Source: Chlorobiota bacterium (GTDB lineage: Bacteria; Bacteroidota; Bacteroidia; Bacteroidales; JAADJA01). Taken from it: a stretch of DNA of 12,719 bases. The DNA lies in assembly GCA_030592565.1 (NCBI GenBank), contig JAUVIX010000070.1, positions 1-12,719 on the forward strand, given 5' to 3'. The position numbers were made by a program, and so were the translations under genes. The number at the start of each line of letters is the position of its first letter. Position 1 is the first letter of the stretch. Positions 12,678-12,719 of this stretch are shown here, one piece after another. Under the pieces are notes generated by a model. That model had not been told where the DNA came from and did not search any database. It worked only from the letters and a program-made list of their open reading frames with translations.

Positions 12678-12719
12678 GAACACTAAATAATTTAAATGCG
12701 TCTGCAACTTTATTTGATC

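Overview
The window looks like chromosome of an anaerobic, amino-acid-fermenting member of the Bacteroidota (Bacteroidales/Marinilabiliales-like; inferred). The grounds are several TAnnTTTG-type -7 boxes, short or absent Shine-Dalgarno sequences at most genes, a fragment of a type IX secretion (T9SS) C-terminal sorting domain, a secreted leucine-rich-repeat protein of Bacteroidota style, and oxygen-sensitive ferredoxin-linked enzymes.

Layout. (1) 1-1100, minus strand: the 5' part of a secreted trypsin-like protease, then gene debris holding a caspase/C13-like peptidase fragment and a T9SS sorting-domain fragment in different frames, then a strong terminator. (2) 1123-5240, minus strand: a catabolic operon for a 2-oxoacid (branched-chain type, VOR) ferredoxin oxidoreductase with gamma, beta, alpha (VorB) and 2x[4Fe-4S] ferredoxin subunits, preceded by a class I/II aminotransferase. 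The aminotransferase can make the 2-oxoacid that VOR decarboxylates to acyl-CoA, giving reduced ferredoxin. (3) 5462-8554, plus strand: an anaerobe-type Fe-S/ATPase cluster like the Mrp/ORP (orange protein) systems. It holds a glycine-rich DUF5320-type protein, two MinD/Mrp-family ATPases each carrying two [4Fe-4S] sites, a NifX/MTH1175-like small protein, and a composite glycine-rich/zinc-ribbon/ferredoxin protein. A perfect 16-bp palindrome sits in the spacer of its promoter, and a run of hairpins separates the first gene from the ATPases. (4) 8612-8893: nucleoside phosphorylase PpnP. (5) 9061-10257: what looks like a mobile integron-type gene cassette, one unknown (possibly HEPN-like) gene followed by an attC-like folded site; no integrase is in the window. 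(6) 10297-11107: the 5' part of a secreted LRR gene cut off by (7) an IS4-family insertion sequence at 11108-12605, whose transposase reading frame is broken near its C-terminus. (8) 12606-12719: no gene seen.

The core (operons 2 and 3) is conserved anaerobic metabolism and Fe-S handling. The two ends are plastic: decayed secreted-protein genes on the left, and a gene cassette plus an IS on the right. The most unusual signals are the attC-like cassette, the palindrome-controlled ORP-like cluster and the composite Fe-S protein.
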